Positions 19,340 to 31,345 of a DNA stretch of 41,654 nt are shown here, one piece after another. Where the stretch lies: NCBI GenBank assembly GCA_002081555.1, contig MZNV01002497.1, positions 1-41,654 on the forward strand. The letters run 5' to 3'. Every line of letters starts with the position of its first letter. Within the stretch, counting starts at the first letter, position 1. Source of the stretch: Protostelium mycophagum (lineage: Eukaryota > Evosea > Variosea > Protosteliida > Protosteliaceae). Under the pieces are notes generated by a model. That model was not told where the DNA came from, did no database searches, and worked only from the letters and a program-made list of their open reading frames with translations. Both the position numbers and the translations under genes were made by a program.

Positions 19340-21432
19340 ATGTCAGAGGAGATCATCTTCAGGTTGATACAGAATGGTTCTACCGGTTTCCGAAATGGAT
19401 TCACGATCACACTCCCAAAGACTTGCATAAGTGAAGACGGATTGACACCAGAGGAAACTTGGACTCGATTCTTGAATTCTTTAATGTCTCATGATGCTTT
19501 CTTGAGCCGATATGGAGATAGTACCGTCGTGAAGAGAGTCTTTAATGCTGAAGGAGGAGAAATAGACCAGGTCGTCTAATGATCTTGTTCTATTTTCGCC
19601 TTCATGTTCATTCCATTTCAGGTCATGTATTTAGAACCAGGAGAGACTCTTTATTTTTCAGAAGGAGAATCTTTCCATCCTGGTTTGGCTTTCAGACCCC
19701 CATCCACAGGTACATACAAGTTCCAACAGATCCATTTGAAAGATAATGCAGGAAGAAGCAAAAAACGACAAGACGATTGGGTCTTTCTGAATGTCGGTGG
19801 CCAGGTGATTTTTGTCGAAAATCGAATCATGCTTTCTTACTTGAACATGTAGTAAAGTCTATTTGCCCTTTATCTTGAGAATCGCGTAACGCGGCAGAGC
19901 CGCGACACAAATACATGCTGCAGAGGAACATAAATTAACATTATAGACCTATTCTGCAGCACCAACACCACAAACCAATCAATCAAAGATAAATAATCAA
20001 TAAAAATTAAATTCAAATATTAGCTGTTCAGTACGACACGATCTACACTAACGATGATTCCTGGAACATTCTTTGTGAAGATGCTGGAGGAACAAAATGT
20101 ACAAAAGGATTCTTCAGGCGCTTTTTTCATAGACCAACCCCCAGGTCACGTGACCACGTCCACGAGTATTTTTCACTGAAATTTCCTAGAATATTTCCCC
20201 ACAATTTTGAGCTATTTGAGACTGCGCATGACAGTGATCGACGAGAACGTCAACCCTTCTGGAGTTCTACAACTCGCCAGATTTTTCGGTTTGGATGATC
20301 TTGCAGATGACATGGAGAGGATCTGTCAAGAGAAGAATAGAAAGGTAAAATTAATTCTCCTGCGGCTGTGAATAATATGCCATATTCTTTTTAATTGAAA
20401 TATGCAAATTACATATTTTTTCTAGCGACAATTTTATTCTCGAAATTTCAATGAATTTTCTTGACGACCTGTCAGTCGCAGCATATGAGTAGAAAGGAGA
20501 TCTACACAAGGCTCATGGCTGCCACGTCAGGTGATGCCATACTCAGGGGGCAAGGGATCGATCTTGAATCTACAGATCTGTCAAAATTAGATCTACGTAA
20601 GATCAACTTCAGAATGTCAAAATTTGGTGAGTTGTAGTGGATAAAAACCGTTTTTTATCGTGATGATGACGTCACCAGCGGGTGCCAATCTACAACGAGC
20701 CACATTGGATCAGTCATTTTTCCAAGAGGCAGACCTCTCCGAGTGCGATCTACGTGATTCAAGTCTGAGGGGCTGTAATTTGAGTCGGGCTAATTTGGTA
20801 AATTTTTTTTGACATCTAAAAATCCAAGCCGCAGAAAAAATCTGTTGCACTGAATATATTTGTTTGATGTATTTTCGTGGCTTTATGCTCCGAAGTTTTA
20901 GCTGTCAGCGTGAATATTCGATTAACTATGGTAAGGAAGGGAGCGACCTGTCACACGCCAACCTCGAAGAGATCGGTGGTATGAGGTGAGATCTCGTCGA
21001 AATTTCAATTGTATTTATTGGATCGTTGTAGGGCGGACTTGGGCCATGCGAATTTGAACGGTGCCAATCTCAATGACGCGACTTTGGATGCTGCGAATCT
21101 GCGAACGGCCACGCTGAAAAACTGCTCACTTGTGAATACAAGGTGAGTCTAAACCAACATTCAAAAAACAAAAGAAGGCGGGAAAATTATTGCAGAGTTG
21201 CCTCACCACGGTAAAGCCTTCTCACATTTTCAGTTTCTTGCGGGCGGACTTGGCCGGTGCGGATCTAACCGGGGCTCACTTTGTCGGAAGCAATCTACAA
21301 GGCGCCAATCTTAACGGGACGAATCTACAATCGGCAGATTTCGATGTACAGACGGTGAATAGCAGGAATAAGCCAAAGAATAAGTTGAATGCGTCTCCGA
21401 TATTCTTAAACAAAGAGAATACGATGCGCTGA
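19340..21432 (+). CDS. KCTD9-like BTB (T1) and pentapeptide-repeat protein
   Basis: Nine exons: 19340-19570, 19622-19804, 20024-20144, 20190-20344, 20476-20626, 20679-20797, 20936-20985, 21032-21142, 21234-21432, giving 439 residues. The order matches animal KCTD9. An N-terminal ubiquitin-like/KHA region ends in YLEPGETLYFSEGESF. Then comes a K+-channel tetramerisation (BTB) domain (VFLNVGGQLFSTTRSTLT, SSGAFFIDQPPEYFPTIL, VLQLARFFGLDDL). A short linker (SRKEIYTRLM) leads to about 25 pentapeptide repeats of A(D/N)Lxx type (ANLNGANLNDATLDAANLRT, ADLAGADLTGAHF) that build a right-handed beta-helix. KCTD9 proteins serve as CUL3 ubiquitin-ligase adaptors, so the likely role is substrate recognition. 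Several introns interrupt the repeats, two of them at AG|G or AG|T in the same codon position, consistent with repeat-exon duplication. Confidence 0.92.
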
Positions 21433-21860
21433 GAGTATAATTATTTCCTAATAAATTAGATGGTTTACCAAATGCAACATGCCTGGCTTGTTGTCTGTCA
21501 GTCTGTATATGCTATTCGGAAGAAACAAAGCCACCGCTGGCACGGAGATTTGACCATTTCCCAGCCTGTAGATCTATCTAAACAAGCCGTTACTTCGTAG
21601 TGTACGCGCACAAATTTTCCCCAGCAAAACTGTTCGTGAAGAGGCGGCCGACACCGGGACCCCTTCCGAACAGGTTCACCCCTAAGAGGACCCCGGCTGC
21701 TCTTCTCAGGCCACATATTGATATCAATACTTCGGGGAGAAGAAAGGAGGAAATCGGAGTTTAAGATTTTGTGACCGATCTTCCTTCGGGCCGAGAAATC
21801 GCCGTTGGGCCGGAAGAAGGAGATCACACCAAGATCAACACAACACAACAACAGATAACA
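21433..21860. other. Intergenic region
   Basis: Contains the end of the KCTD9-like transcript (AATAAATT near 21448) and the promoter of the lipid kinase. The part from 21630 to 21830 is more GC-rich, with several GGGACCCC, CCCGG and GGGCC words. I see no gene. Confidence 0.4.
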
Positions 21861-23143
21861 GTCATGAGTTCAAAGACAATACAGAGGATAGGATCACCGG
21901 TCATGAACGCCTCGGTCCCTCAGACACCGGTTCAGGTGAGACACCTTTGGATGATTTGAAGGCGGAAGTGACGTGGTATCTGTGATCACTGATCATTATC
22001 AGGGAAAATTTAGAAGCCAATCTGTAAGCAGCTATGAAGGGAACTATTTCATTATACCAGAAAATGATATTGGAGATGATCCGTTAGAATGGGAGAAGCT
22101 GTTACCAGAGACAATAACATCACCATCATTTGTCAGCAAGGTGTGGTCAAAAGTGTTTCAGTGATCGTTTCTGACCAGATCAGAGTGACGTGAAGAGGAT
22201 CGTCCTTCTGTATAATCCATACTCAGGCGCCAGGCTCGGCGAACGATACGCACAAGTCGCCAAGAAGACCTTCGAGACTTACAGCATACATGTCGACCTA
22301 TTAAAGACAGAATACCGCGGCCACGCTCGGGAGATCCTCTCATCAATCGATGTCACACCGTATGACGTCATCTGTCTTCTTGGTGGTGACGGAACACTGC
22401 ACGAGGCGATCAACGGCTACATGAGTAGAAAGGACACAGCTCGTCTATACACACCTCTCGCTGTTCTTCCCGGAGGCACAGGGAACAGTATCGCTTTAGA
22501 GTTATTCAACACTACGCGATTAGACGTCGCCATACACCGCGTGATCAGAGGCCTCTCTGCTCCCATCGACATAGCACGAGTCTATTTCCCTCTGACAGAC
22601 AAAACGATGTATTCCTTCAACTCACTCCACTGGGGTATAGCCTCTCAAGTCAACGTCACCGCAGAGAGGCTCAGATGGCTTGGCCATGCACGATACGGAT
22701 TGGCCTCAGTCATCGAGATGGTCAGAGCTAAGAGACATGCTGCTGTCATCGAGACATTAGAGCCGTCGGGACAAAGAGGAGTCATCACGGGAAGCTTTGC
22801 TTTGGGTATTGCCAACAACATCAAGACAGCTGCAAAGGGCATGAAAATCGCACCGAACGCCAAGCTGAATGACGGCTTAATCGACGTGGTCCTCATCAAA
22901 TCAAAGAGGCTGGATCATCTTGCAAGGACCGGCAGAGGCTTCTACAGCGGAAAACACACGGAACTCCCCTTTGTGACGTACCAACAGGTCTCCGCCTTCT
23001 CTGTGGCCCCCATCGCCAACAAAAAATACGGAGAAGACGCAGACAATGTGAGCAAGGACGTTCTAGACGTAGACGGCGAGTTGACTGGAGAGACACCCTT
23101 CCAGTGCGTGATGATGAAGCAATCACTGAGGATCATAATGTAA
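21861..23143 (+). CDS. Sphingosine/diacylglycerol-kinase family lipid kinase
   Basis: Three exons (21861-21935, 22003-22140, 22184-23143), 390 residues. The large last exon carries a DAGK catalytic domain: RIVLLYNPYSGARLG, then VICLLGGDGTLHEAINGYM (nucleotide-binding GGDGT) and LAVLPGGTGNSIALEL, followed by FNSLHWGIASQV with the conserved W-G. The fold and motifs are those of sphingoid long-chain-base kinases (LCB4/SPHK), which phosphorylate sphingoid bases with ATP. A C-terminal VLDVDGELTGETPFQC segment is the conserved D-G-E element of the family. The N-terminal 70 residues are Ser-rich and less conserved. The coding bias of the last exon is strong. The protein lacks a membrane helix and probably associates peripherally with membranes. 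Confidence 0.9.
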
Positions 23144-23314
23144 ATACGATGGACGAGACGAGACATGAGAGTGTCACTGACAGTGATGTACAGAAAGATG
23201 GTATTGAGATAAAGATATATATTTAAATCTCTTCTTTTTTAAACAATATTCAAGTCGTTGTGCACAGCCACAAGAGGCAATCCATTCAAAAGTGATCTTT
23301 CTGATTTAATTTCA

Positions 23315-24021
23315 CTATTTTTGCGTGTTGTTGTCTAAGAGAGGACGGAGCACAACGTAAATTGCCTCGGCCATGCGATCATACCCTCGTGCAGATAGAT
23401 GAAGACCATCTGGACACCAATACAACTCTCTCTCCTCCTCGCTCATCTTGGAGGACTCCAGCGTTGAATGTGCAAGATCGACAACATGAGAACCGGGAAT
23501 GCAAGAGATCCTCTCGTTGATGTACAGCCTGTCTGAATCTAGGTGCGGTCTCGGCTGTACAAGTCAATTTCCGTGTAGATAACGGCGACTACTTGAGATT
23601 GTGAGGGTATTGTCATGATCAAGCATACAGCTTGAGAAGCCTGTACCAGATCGACCATCTTTTTTAAGTTCTCCACCACCTGAACAATTGAATCAGGATC
23701 TCTCTATTGTAAATAAAAACCTGTTTTGAGATGCCATCACCAAGATCATTTGTTCCACCGAGAATGATGACAAAATCGTAAGAATCAGAGGACAGTATCT
23801 CAGGCAACATTTCCAACAAGTCCTCTGTTGTCTCTCCAGGAAATCCTTGTGTATTAATCTGATAATGTCGGCAATTGAGTAAATTGTACAGGTGCAGTCA
23901 CCTCACAATCATAATGAGGGCTGAGGAGCTGTGAAAGATGTAAGGAATAAGGATGGTACGGGTCCTCACCCCATCCTGCGGTGAGAGAATCACCAAAGGC
24001 GAGTATCTTCCTCTTAGTCAT
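23315..24021 (-). CDS. GDSL-type (SGNH) esterase
   Basis: Four exons: 23902-24021, 23721-23858, 23593-23679, 23315-23554, giving 194 residues. SGNH hydrolase motifs are in order: block I KILAFGDSLTAGWGEDP with the nucleophile Ser, block II around GFPGETTEDL (Gly), block III VIILGGTNDLGDG (Asn) and block V CPDGLHLSARGY (Asp and catalytic His). There is no signal peptide, so the enzyme is likely intracellular, acting on acyl esters or acetyl groups. An upstream in-frame ATG at 24075 would add 18 residues; I prefer the one at 24021 because it lies five residues before the first conserved strand. The gene ends about 170 bp from the convergent lipid-kinase gene. Confidence 0.88.
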
Positions 24022-24145
24022 TTTCTGGGTCGATTCGTTGATTCTCGATGATTGCCAATTTTTTGAGATCGTCAAAAAAATAATTTGTCATTTCTGAACC
24101 GGAGGTTTTGAAACTTTATAAAGGACAAAGATATTATTTGAATCC

Positions 24146-27100
24146 TCAAGGATCCAGTGGGACTTGAGGCGGCTCTTCTGTTGCGTCTAAGGCGATGTAC
24201 GACTCATCCTTGATCACGGTCATGGGAATATCATCTTGGTGCATTATAACAGGCTCAGCAGGTTCTCTAAAAGTGACTTGTGTCTGTGTTGTTGGCTGCT
24301 CCTTTAGAGAACTCTGAACTCCGTCAATGATGTTCGGATTGCTGACATGAATGGGGATATGTATAGGTGGCACTTCTCGCTTTGGGCTCAGAGGGCCATT
24401 CTTCCGGAAGCCTCGAGCGCTAGGCCCTGAGTCTCTGTTACTATGTGGTGTTCTGCTGCTGTGAGGTGTTCTACTGCTGTGAGGGGTCCCGTCGGCAAGC
24501 GAAACGTTTGAATCACGTGTGTTCAGGTCTCCTAATTTCAGTCGCTTCAAGGAAGTAGGGGGCGGGGCGTCAGGAGATACCCTTAATACATCAATTTTCG
24601 TTATATTTTTAGATGCAGACTCACTCGAGCGCTCGTACCGCTGGATTGTTGCTGAAAGCGGTCAAGAGGTCTTCTACTTTTGTTTTTGTCTCCCTTGTCA
24701 AATAAAGCCACAAGATGGTGCCCGATATTAGAAGGGCTATGCTCGGTCCAACCACGCTCAGAGCGATAATGCATGGTAACCCACAGCCCAGAAACAGTGG
24801 ATCTTGCACGGTCACATTGAATTGTTGACTGTTGATCCCTTGGTTTTGTTTGACAGAATTGCCGGCGCAGAATTTGGGGATACTGTGAAGTCAATATTTA
24901 TGAGAACATATAAATTTTACCTGCTGAGGGCACAAGTCAGATTACGAGCCACGCAAGTGGGGGTAGCAGGAGCATTGTAGAGCTTCGCAATGGTCGCTTT
25001 TACTGTAGACCACCCTGTCTTCTGCCTAGCGTAATAATTCACCGAAGTCCATCCAGGAAATATAGACATGGTGATCTTATCCACAGTCTGATCAGGTTGC
25101 GAAACAACCTGCCGACATCATTTTAGCTTCTTTTGCGTACGAACCTGCAGCGTGATGGTCTGTCCGGTGAGAGAAGTGGGCAGTATGGTCGTGACAATGG
25201 TGAAATAGTACCAGATCTGGTTTAAACTCGGCATGAAGCCCAGACTTTGCCAGGGGATTCTCATTTCGGTAGATTGTCCACTCACGGCGTATTGGGCCCG
25301 GTTGTTGTAGTTTGGACTGTTCAGATTGTTTGTTCCCTGAATCAAGGACCCGGCGGGCAACGTTGTGAATGGAAAAATTGTGCATCCCACCGCATAAACT
25401 AGACCTGATGACGTCATCGCTCGTCACTTATGACCGGACATACCTGCAGTCTCTCTGTATGTATTATATATCTTGTTGTTGGTTCGTGTGGCGGCTGATG
25501 TGTTTGCTGCTGCTAAATAAAGATATAGGAAGGGGTCATAAGCACCACTGATCAGCACCGTTGGTGTATTCGCGAGACTCAAATATGCGTCCGAACTGAA
25601 TTGGAATTTGGCACTGGGCGCTGGAGAGATACCGGTGAACGAACCTGTTCACATGAGACACTTTCAAAAATCAAAACACTGAGATGGCGCGAGTTACCTC
25701 CAGAGGTTGTGTGGAATGAGATGTCTTTCCAGCTCCCCTGTGGTACATAATTCGTCATGAGTAAATACAAATACTCCTCGTCAAATGTTGATTTAAGAAT
25801 AGAACCATCAGATAATGTGGCCACTTGTAGATTTGACGTCTTGAGGTTCCAGTCATTGGTTGAGCCATCGATCACTATTTTCGGGTTCTGTGGGGCATCG
25901 GGTGGTTGTCCAGCCTCCATCGCGATTAAGCCAAAATAGGCGGCAGCGTTAAGAGGATTTTTCCAGGTTGCTACCGTGTTGGTCAACAGAGTCATATTGA
26001 CAACATTCCAGGAGATCTTCAAGATTTAGTTTTCAATTGACGATTACGACAATATAATTATGATGCGAAAAATTGATATTACCTGATTCCATTCATCGAA
26101 AAGAGTTTCTATAATTGCGCCCGTGTAGCCCTCTGAATATATTCTATTCATCGCGTCTGCGAGAAGAAGACCTTGTGTCGTCTCATTCAATCCACCCTCA
26201 TTTCTTCCCTGAACACCGACTCTCGCCATCTGTGCAGAGGTGGAGAACCCAATGCCTGAGAAATGTCAAATCTGACATGTAAAGGATTATCACCGTTGAC
26301 GAGTACGGCCAGGGATGCGTAATAGCTCTTGAGGGTGTACAGATAGCCTGAAAGAGCATCGTAATTGCCTGAGCAATCTTGACAATCATTGTATTCTGTG
26401 ACTGTAGATTGTGGGTATGCTGGGGTCCTTTTTGGGTCAGAACACTCTCGCAACGAAGGAAATACTCACACCGTCATCGTAGCAAAATAACCAGCCACAT
26501 AATTATTCCCGGCCGCAATATGGGTAGCATCTACAGTCGCTTGATGCTGTGCTGTGCTGACAAAATGTGGCAGGGGGTCCATATTCATAGTATTAGCCAC
26601 ACCAATTGGGTGCTGCCTGTCAAACTTGTCACTTTTCAAGATGTCAAAATGACACTTACCATCCCAATGTCATCTCCTGTATTGCTAAATAGTCGCACAT
26701 TGTCGAGACGAACTGCTCGAAAGAAGAAGCCGTTTTGGTCCCCATAAAATAAATCGAATTAAAGCTCGGGGGTGCAGCAGCATTTGTGGTCGTGATACTG
26801 GCGGGATTCCAAACGGTGCCCAACACCCAAGAGTGGAGGTAGGGACTCACATCGACAGTGTAGTTGACATTTGTCGTGCCAGAGAGAATCGCGTCGCCGT
26901 GAATGGCGTTGACCAGATTAATCACAGACTACAATAATTAGGTATGTTGCTTTTGGAAATGGAAGCTGACCTGTTGGAATGTTTTGATGTTTTTTGAGTC
27001 CGCCCATAGATTCACACCTGGGCCAGTCGCGGGCCAGATAGACTCCACGTCTACAATTTGAATGAACCTTAACGGGACGACTCTACCAACATTAAAGTCG

Positions 27101-28404
27101 GCCAACATTTGGTAAAAGATCGGTTGTTGTAGTGTGTATATTTCTATCACGCCGACGCCCAAGTCAGTAGCCCACTGGAACCACTGTGTGATCATGTCTG
27201 TGGTAGGGACGAATCCGGTGATATTTGTACCTGGGTAATTACGACCTATTTTCACCCCTGAAGTGAAAGAGTAAGACCATCGCGTTCCGGTCCACAATTG
27301 GATGGAAGTTCCCACCACTAAGACGATTATTGATGATCAAGACATAACGATGACTTCTAGTACCCACCTCTAGATGTGACCTTTGCTCCAGATAAAACGG
27401 GAGGCGACATAATTTCTGTGGGTGTGTACAAACATTTCCCCGTTGTGGTGAAAGTTGGGCAATTTGCGGCGATGGTTGCATTGTTCGGACCCTTTGAGCT
27501 TCCAGGATAACAGCCGTGACCAAGGCAATATACGCACCCAAAGGACGCAGCTGCACATTTTTACTCATGAATAAATCACGTAAATGATTTCAAATATGTA
27601 TTTTCTTTGAGCATCTTTTTAGTAAGATGAAGTTCTACGCAGGAATAATGCCGCAATAATAAATCTAAAATGAATAATTACATGAGCAGGTTGGACAGTC
27701 AGAGATGAAATTACAACACGATGAGACACCATAGCCCCACTGACTGTTACAGGTCGATGAGCTTGGACCGGTGGGTGTGCCCGACATGCATACGCCGTTG
27801 CACCAACCGCATCTTGCGTCCGTATTACATGATCCACAATCACCATATTGAAGACAAATAGGCTCATTTTGATCCTGTCCGAGTTGAAATCAGATGAATG
27901 TGATGTGTTGCAAGGAATTGCGTACCTGCACGCACCCTTGAGATGTTCGAACGAAAAAAGTGTTATTGATGGCGCTTTGGTTGGTGAAAGTGATTTGACA
28001 ATCTTGGTTGGCATTATTAGACTGAATTAGAAGTGTGTTTGTATTGACATTGCCTGGCACAGTTATAGAGAATGTATTCGAGCCAGTTTGAGTTGTGATC
28101 TACGCACGTAAGCCTCCAGGTCGTCGTTTCCTCTGATTACCTGCTGACAAGCACAGCTGGCCGCTCCTGGGCAATTCCAAAAAGGTGATATTGTCTGTGG
28201 TGTTGATGAGGCAGTATTGTCCATAAAATAAATCGAAATGGGGTTTGCTGTATTGCTGCTATTTCCTGTTGAAGGACAAAAACTTGGGGAATCTGTTTCT
28301 ATGAGACGATGTGGCATCGTCATCTCAGACTTACAGACGATGGGGATAGTGGAAGCTATACAATTTGAAAATATACAAGCCAATATAAGTAGTAGACAGC
28401 GCAT
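24146..28404 (-). CDS. Large type I membrane protein with glycosidase-like ectodomain
   Basis: Fifteen exons join in one frame for 1181 residues, from 28141-28404 to 24146-24581; the others are 27926-28099, 27683-27874, 27368-27550, 26971-27317, 26660-26928, 26470-26616, 26293-26427, 26083-26255, 25698-26016, 25444-25644, 25145-25404, 24921-25108 and 24625-24882. A signal peptide (MRCLLLILACIFSNCIAS) is followed by a PSI-like cysteine cluster (CGSCNTDARCGWCNGVC). The centre contains DMITQWFQWATDLGVGVIEI and GAIIETLFDEWNQISWNV, and then a segment (AYFGLIAMEAG, KIVIDGSTNDW) that resembles large bacterial secreted proteins with an E-x-x-D-E-W motif; that likeness is from memory. Near the C-terminus is one membrane helix (GPSIALLISGTILWLYL) and a 190-residue cytoplasmic tail with three TPHS(S/N)R repeats. 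The role is unknown; cell-wall glycan binding or cleavage is a guess. Confidence 0.8.
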
Positions 28405-28526
28405 GGCTGCCCTTGATGGAATGAGCTTCCGCGGAGAAAATAGAACATGTTACGATTATCGCGTTGTAGTCAGTGAAATTACAAATACGACGAACTGGAT
28501 CTACACATCATTACGCAACAACAACA
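28405..28526. promoter_or_regulatory. Short divergent promoter region
   Basis: Only 122 bp separate the start codons of the minus-strand membrane protein and the plus-strand RING-H2 gene, so both must be driven from this stretch, or transcripts overlap. No TATA-like element is clear on either strand. Confidence 0.45.
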
Positions 28527-29885
28527 ATGGAAGATACGGAATCCCAGTCTGCTCCTATAATGGCCGATTACAGTGGGGAAAAGGGACCTGCTACATCATA
28601 CGGGAGTGATCTCGAGTCTGCAGAGAGGGACAATCCCCCATCGACTGCAGAGACTTCACAAGAAGTGGAATCCACGTACGCTTATTATCTTTTTTTCTGT
28701 TTGTTTTCTGTTAACATGTCATTTAGAGAGACAAACAATACTCCAGAAAGGCCAACACAAACACGAAATACTCACGACGAACTAACACCCCGAATACTCC
28801 GTTACCAACACGTCTTGGCTCGATGGAGGTGAATGTCATCAAATGATTCCAATCAATGCTGATCGAAGCTAGGGTATCTGTGTATGTACTTAGTTGGTAT
28901 TTCCTGGCCATTCTCATTCCCATTATCACCCTCCTAGCTATAGAATGGAAACAAGCTGACTGTGCGAAGCCAATGAGAACGTGGCTGGTTGTTCTAGCTG
29001 CCCACCACTCTATCATGTTCCTTCTAAACAGAGTACGTAATGGCTGAAACCGATTTGTGTTGATCCCTTCAGATCACCTTGAACCGTATGCCAGTATATG
29101 GACAGTCGATATCCACACAAAGAGAGAGGTGAATTTTCTTCTCCTCTGTACATGAACTTTTCACTCTGATCGAAGTCATTAAATGCCTTTAAGCATGAGA
29201 AGAGTCCTCCCGCTTTATCTCATCACGAGAATCTTGGACTTTTTTTGGTTTGTGTGGTACGTCCTCGGCACCGCTTGGACCTTCACTTCTTTCTGCGTGA
29301 GCTGCTTATCCTTGCTTTCATTTAAACTTCTTGAATATTTCTGACCCTCACAGCAACACTCTGCGCCGAGAATTTTCGCCCTGTGTATAGCTCTTGTAGT
29401 TCTACACAGTATTATTTTCGTGTGCTGTTGCTGCTGCAGTCTCTGCAGTATTTTTTTCATCGTGATTAACCCGGAGGGAGGCCTTGTACATCCTGCGACG
29501 AAAGAGCAGGTCGAGGCACTGAAGAGTAAACCTTTCGAAAAGACGGATCCAATCTCTAAGGAGGACGCAGTGTGAGTTTTCAGAATATTCTAATCATTGA
29601 AATATTCTGATAATATTTTGTTTCCGAGTATTCCACGTGCAAAATTAGTTATTTTTTGGCATAAAGACATTTTTCCAGAATAATTGGGTGCATACAAGAT
29701 CACCGAAATGACATCGTTGTAGATGCGCAGTGTGCCTTGGAGAATACGAAGAGAAAGAATCTATCAGATACCTACCTTGTCATCATCATTTCCACAGTGA
29801 ATGTGTTGACAAGTGGCTGATGAAAAAGAAATCTTGTCCTCTGTGCAAAGACGTCATCGACGGACAGAGAGAAGAAAAAGTATAA
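28527..29885 (+). CDS. Multi-span RING-H2 E3 ubiquitin ligase
   Basis: Seven exons: 28527-28675, 28727-28828, 28873-29032, 29073-29128, 29194-29296, 29354-29571, 29723-29885, giving 316 residues. An acidic Ser-rich N-terminus is followed by four membrane helices (VLSWYFLAILIPIITLLAI, WLVVLAAHHSIMFLL, FFWFVWYVLGTAWTFTSF, IFALCIALVVLHSIIFV, the last joined to a Cys-rich run CCCCSLC). The C-terminal RING-H2 finger has all eight ligands (CAVCLGEYEE, LPCHHHFHSECVDKWL, CPLC). The four-helix plus C-terminal RING-H2 layout is that of plant and fungal At1g12760-like ligases. It probably ubiquitinates membrane substrates in an endomembrane. The final intron ends in CGTTGTAG. The frame is continuous at every junction. 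Confidence 0.88.
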
Positions 29886-30049
29886 ATATGTTTGTAATTT
29901 TTGGTGGTCGAATTTCTTTAGAATTTTTTATATTTTATGAAATTGAATTCAATATTTTTTTACGAAAAATCGAATCAACCAAAAATAAAATGAACAAAAA
30001 ATACTTCATGTGGCATGTTCTGAGCATGTAAATAATCAAAAAAGGTCGA

Positions 30050-30454
30050 TCATTTCTTTATGATGGGTTTCTTCTTGTCTGTCAGTGAGTTCTTCCTGCC
30101 TAGCGGTGTGATGGCCGCTTCTGGGTCAGGCTGAACTCTTTTAGAGAGTCAAATTACCACCAAGTTACCTTTAATTTTTTGGCGATTGATGGTGCATCCC
30201 CTCTTTGTAATCTTTTCAATTTCTGTTAAATTAGGTCATCACACAAATTATGCATGACAACATCATCCAAATTTCACCTGCATCTGTGATATCGGTTCTA
30301 ATTCGACTGATGGGGTTGCATCGACCATCGGTGAAGCATGTTTAGAGGCGGAGAAGGCATATTCTTGTAGATTTTGAATGCTCTTTTCATCTTCAGAGTA
30401 CAATAATCCCGTGAGGTATTCTAAATTCCTCTTGTTTGCGAGAACAGCGGCCAT
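30050..30454 (-). CDS. Small protein of unknown function
   Basis: Three exons (30278-30454, 30169-30222, 30050-30130) give 103 residues from MAAVLANKRNLEYLTGLLYS; an upstream in-frame ATG at 30568 would lengthen it to 141. I do not recognise it. The N-terminal half looks helical (NLEYLTGLLYSEDEKSIQNL), the C-terminal half is basic and disordered (LKRLQRGDAPSIAKKLK, then KNSLTDKKKPIIKK). The introns are 55 and 38 nt and all junctions keep frame. It is divergent from the flavin reductase gene. Confidence 0.5.
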
Positions 30455-30687
30455 GCTTGAACCGAGATGTGATGATTTGAAATGGTCCGACAAATCGAGA
30501 CGGTCCAACAAATCGGGACAGATGATTCTTTTTTGTTTATTTTGGGCAGAACCTTTGCTTGTCAACAAACAGAAAGCAACAGTTCAGGCTCTGATTTCAA
30601 GAAGAAACTGTCAATTCCGGAGGATACCGGACCGAGGGCCGCGGGACTCACAAACTGTACTTTCTTCATCATTCCCGAAACCACAAG

Positions 30688-31281
30688 ATGAGCAACATCA
30701 TACCCCTTTTAGCGGGCAGTCACAGGCAGAATGGCAACACTCAAGGAATATCGAAATGGGTGATCGCTCAATTTCAATCACAGCTGAACCAAAAATCCCT
30801 CCACCTCACCAAAGCAGAAGACCTCGTCGCACAAGTCCCCACTCACGCCGTAGATGACCCAACCATCGCTGCCATGATTAAAAATCCAGATCATTATTCT
30901 AGCCCCTCCGTGAGAGAGTGGAGTCGTCTGATCTCTTCATCTCCAGCAATCGTCATCGTCACACCTCAATATAATTGGGGGTACCCGGGCCCTCTTAAGA
31001 ACACACTGGACCACTTGTATCATGAGTGGAGGGGTAAACCGGTGGTCTTGATCACGTGCGGTGGACATGGAGGAGGAAAGTGTGCGGAAGGGCTAAAAAT
31101 GGTCTTAGAGGGGGGCCTTAAGATGAATTTTGTGGGCCATTTGGCGATCACATTGCCAGAAGAGTTCATCAGAGGGTCCGAGAGGATCAAAGAGGGGGAA
31201 GAGTTTCCAGAGTTCTTATCAGCGTATCAGAAAGAAGTTCACCACCTTTTGAGCCAGTTGTTTTCAGCCATAAAAACATGA
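30688..31281 (+). CDS. NADPH-dependent FMN reductase (flavodoxin-like)
   Basis: A single uninterrupted exon of 197 codons. It has the flavodoxin-like fold of NADPH-dependent FMN reductases and chromate/azo reductases. The N-terminal strand IPLLAGSHRQNGNTQ holds the phosphate loop, SSPAIVIVTPQYNWGYPGPL matches the conserved TPEYNxSxPG-type segment, and NTLDHLYHEWRGKPVVLI with the CGGHGGGKCAEGL loop follows. It reduces flavins or quinones with NAD(P)H in the cytosol. Absence of introns is remarkable next to neighbours with two to fourteen introns, so either acquisition by transfer or retroposition is possible. No poly-A or flanking repeats are seen to support retroposition. Confidence 0.88.
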   Translation: MSNIIPLLAGSHRQNGNTQGISKWVIAQFQSQLNQKSLHLTKAEDLVAQVPTHAVDDPTIAAMIKNPDHYSSPSVREWSRLISSSPAIVIVTPQYNWGYPGPLKNTLDHLYHEWRGKPVVLITCGGHGGGKCAEGLKMVLEGGLKMNFVGHLAITLPEEFIRGSERIKEGEEFPEFLSAYQKEVHHLLSQLFSAIKT

Positions 31282-31345
31282 GGATTGTTTCTCTATATTC
31301 TTTGAACTCATGTACAAGATTTCCCTTTATACATTTTCTTCATTG

